The notes under the pieces: model-generated
What the model was told of the DNA's origin: nothing
Seen by the model: only the letters and a program-made list of their open reading frames with translations
Database searches by the model: none
From: an uncultured bacterium
Lineage (GTDB): Bacteria; Bacillota; Clostridia; Lachnospirales; Lachnospiraceae
Direction of reading: 5' to 3'
NCBI GenBank assembly: GCA_947063875.1
Contig: CAMSTY010000007.1
Location: forward strand, 1 to 64,000
DNA length: 64,000 nucleotides
Made by a program: the position numbers and the translations under genes
Shown: positions 63,712 to 64,000 of the stretch, one piece after another
How the letters are laid out: the number at the start of each line of letters is the position of its first letter
Position numbering within the stretch: position 1 is the first letter of the stretch

Positions 63712-64000
63712 ATGAGGAAGAAATATGTGTTGTTTGATCTGGATGGGACCTTGACAGATTCCCGGGAAGGCATTGTCAATTCCATTGGATATATGCTTGA
63801 CCATTACAAAATTGCCATAGACCGCGACCAGCTGCAGCCGTGGCTTGGGCCGCCGCTGAAGGAAAGCCTGATGAAATACTGCGGATTTACGGAGGAGAGG
63901 GCGCTGGAAGGCGTCGGCGTATATCGGGAATATTTTGACCGGCAGGGGATATTTGAAAATCGGGTATTTCCGGGGATCGAGGACATGCTGAAATGCCTGA
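63712..64000 (+). CDS. HAD-superfamily phosphatase, 3' end outside window
   Basis: The first 96 residues are present. HAD motif 1 with the nucleophile Asp is in YVLFDLDGTLTDSREGI. The helical cap starts after it, and the GPPLKESLMKY and FPGIEDML segments fit the PGP/phosphoglycolate phosphatase-like (PgmB/Gph) subfamily. AGGAGAA lies 5 nt before the ATG. The substrate cannot be told. The gene runs beyond base 64000. Confidence 0.85.
   Translation, partial: MRKKYVLFDLDGTLTDSREGIVNSIGYMLDHYKIAIDRDQLQPWLGPPLKESLMKYCGFTEERALEGVGVYREYFDRQGIFENRVFPGIEDMLKCL

Overview
The window is a chromosomal segment of a Gram-positive anaerobe of the Clostridia, most likely family Lachnospiraceae. The evidence is gene content: the order tepA-ftsK/spoIIIE-fhs-murE-murF-priA-def-fmt-rsmB-rlmN-PP2C-PASTA kinase-rsgA-rpe-thiN, plus HemZ, an anaerobic (CbiK-type) cobalamin pathway, a DUF6033-like protein, a YjfB-like protein and an ATP-dependent PEP carboxykinase. 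Most genes are GC-rich with strong AGGAGG-type ribosome sites. No species is claimed.

Layout. 1-420: tRNA-Met (5' part missing), tRNA-Asp and tRNA-Leu, closed by a terminator. 586-8107: a His-less HPr-like protein, a DUF815 ATPase, a small-multidrug-export membrane protein on the minus strand, an LtaS-like sulfatase, MetY, cardiolipin synthase and a small YjfB-like protein on the minus strand. 8108-8864: a gene-free stretch rich in structure (a 211-nt two-stem inverted repeat, 11-bp tandem repeats, a hairpin and a 73-nt palindrome). 8865-29632: a long, tightly packed housekeeping run. 29741-37012: an ECF transporter S component, then an anaerobic cobalamin block (CbiK-CbiH fusion, CobT, CbiF, CobQ, CbiC) ending in an unrecognised protein. 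37096-42115: a complete beta-glucoside operon with promoter, RAT antiterminator site, terminator, LicT/BglG regulator, IIBCA permease, GH1 6-phospho-beta-glucosidase and its own HPr with Asn at the Ser46 position. 42223-51350: RelA/SpoT, a glyoxalase-II-like hydrolase, HemZ, a CapA-like protein, HisS and AspS. 51587-53593: a ROK regulator and an OmpR-type response regulator. 60006-61733: a histidine kinase. 61833-end: PckA and the start of a HAD hydrolase.

The most unusual part is 53.6-60.0 kb. The response regulator and the histidine kinase would normally be adjacent. Here they are separated by about 6.4 kb of mosaic, partly AT-rich accessory DNA, and a 14-codon remnant of a diverged response-regulator 3' end still lies directly before the kinase. 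The island holds an apparently complete type I toxin-antitoxin locus (26-residue hydrophobic peptide, both promoters, a stem over the toxin ribosome site, and a convergent RNA overlapping the toxin 3' end). It also holds a second toxin copy split by a 1.7-kb insert with 11-bp direct repeats at both ends; an Uma2 nuclease; an HTH gene with a Fic fragment; a fused set of gene fragments (YbaK, group II decarboxylase, probable MATE); and a BlaI-BlaR1(M56)-DUF6033-like unit. I found no transposase, integrase, CRISPR array or cobalamin riboswitch.
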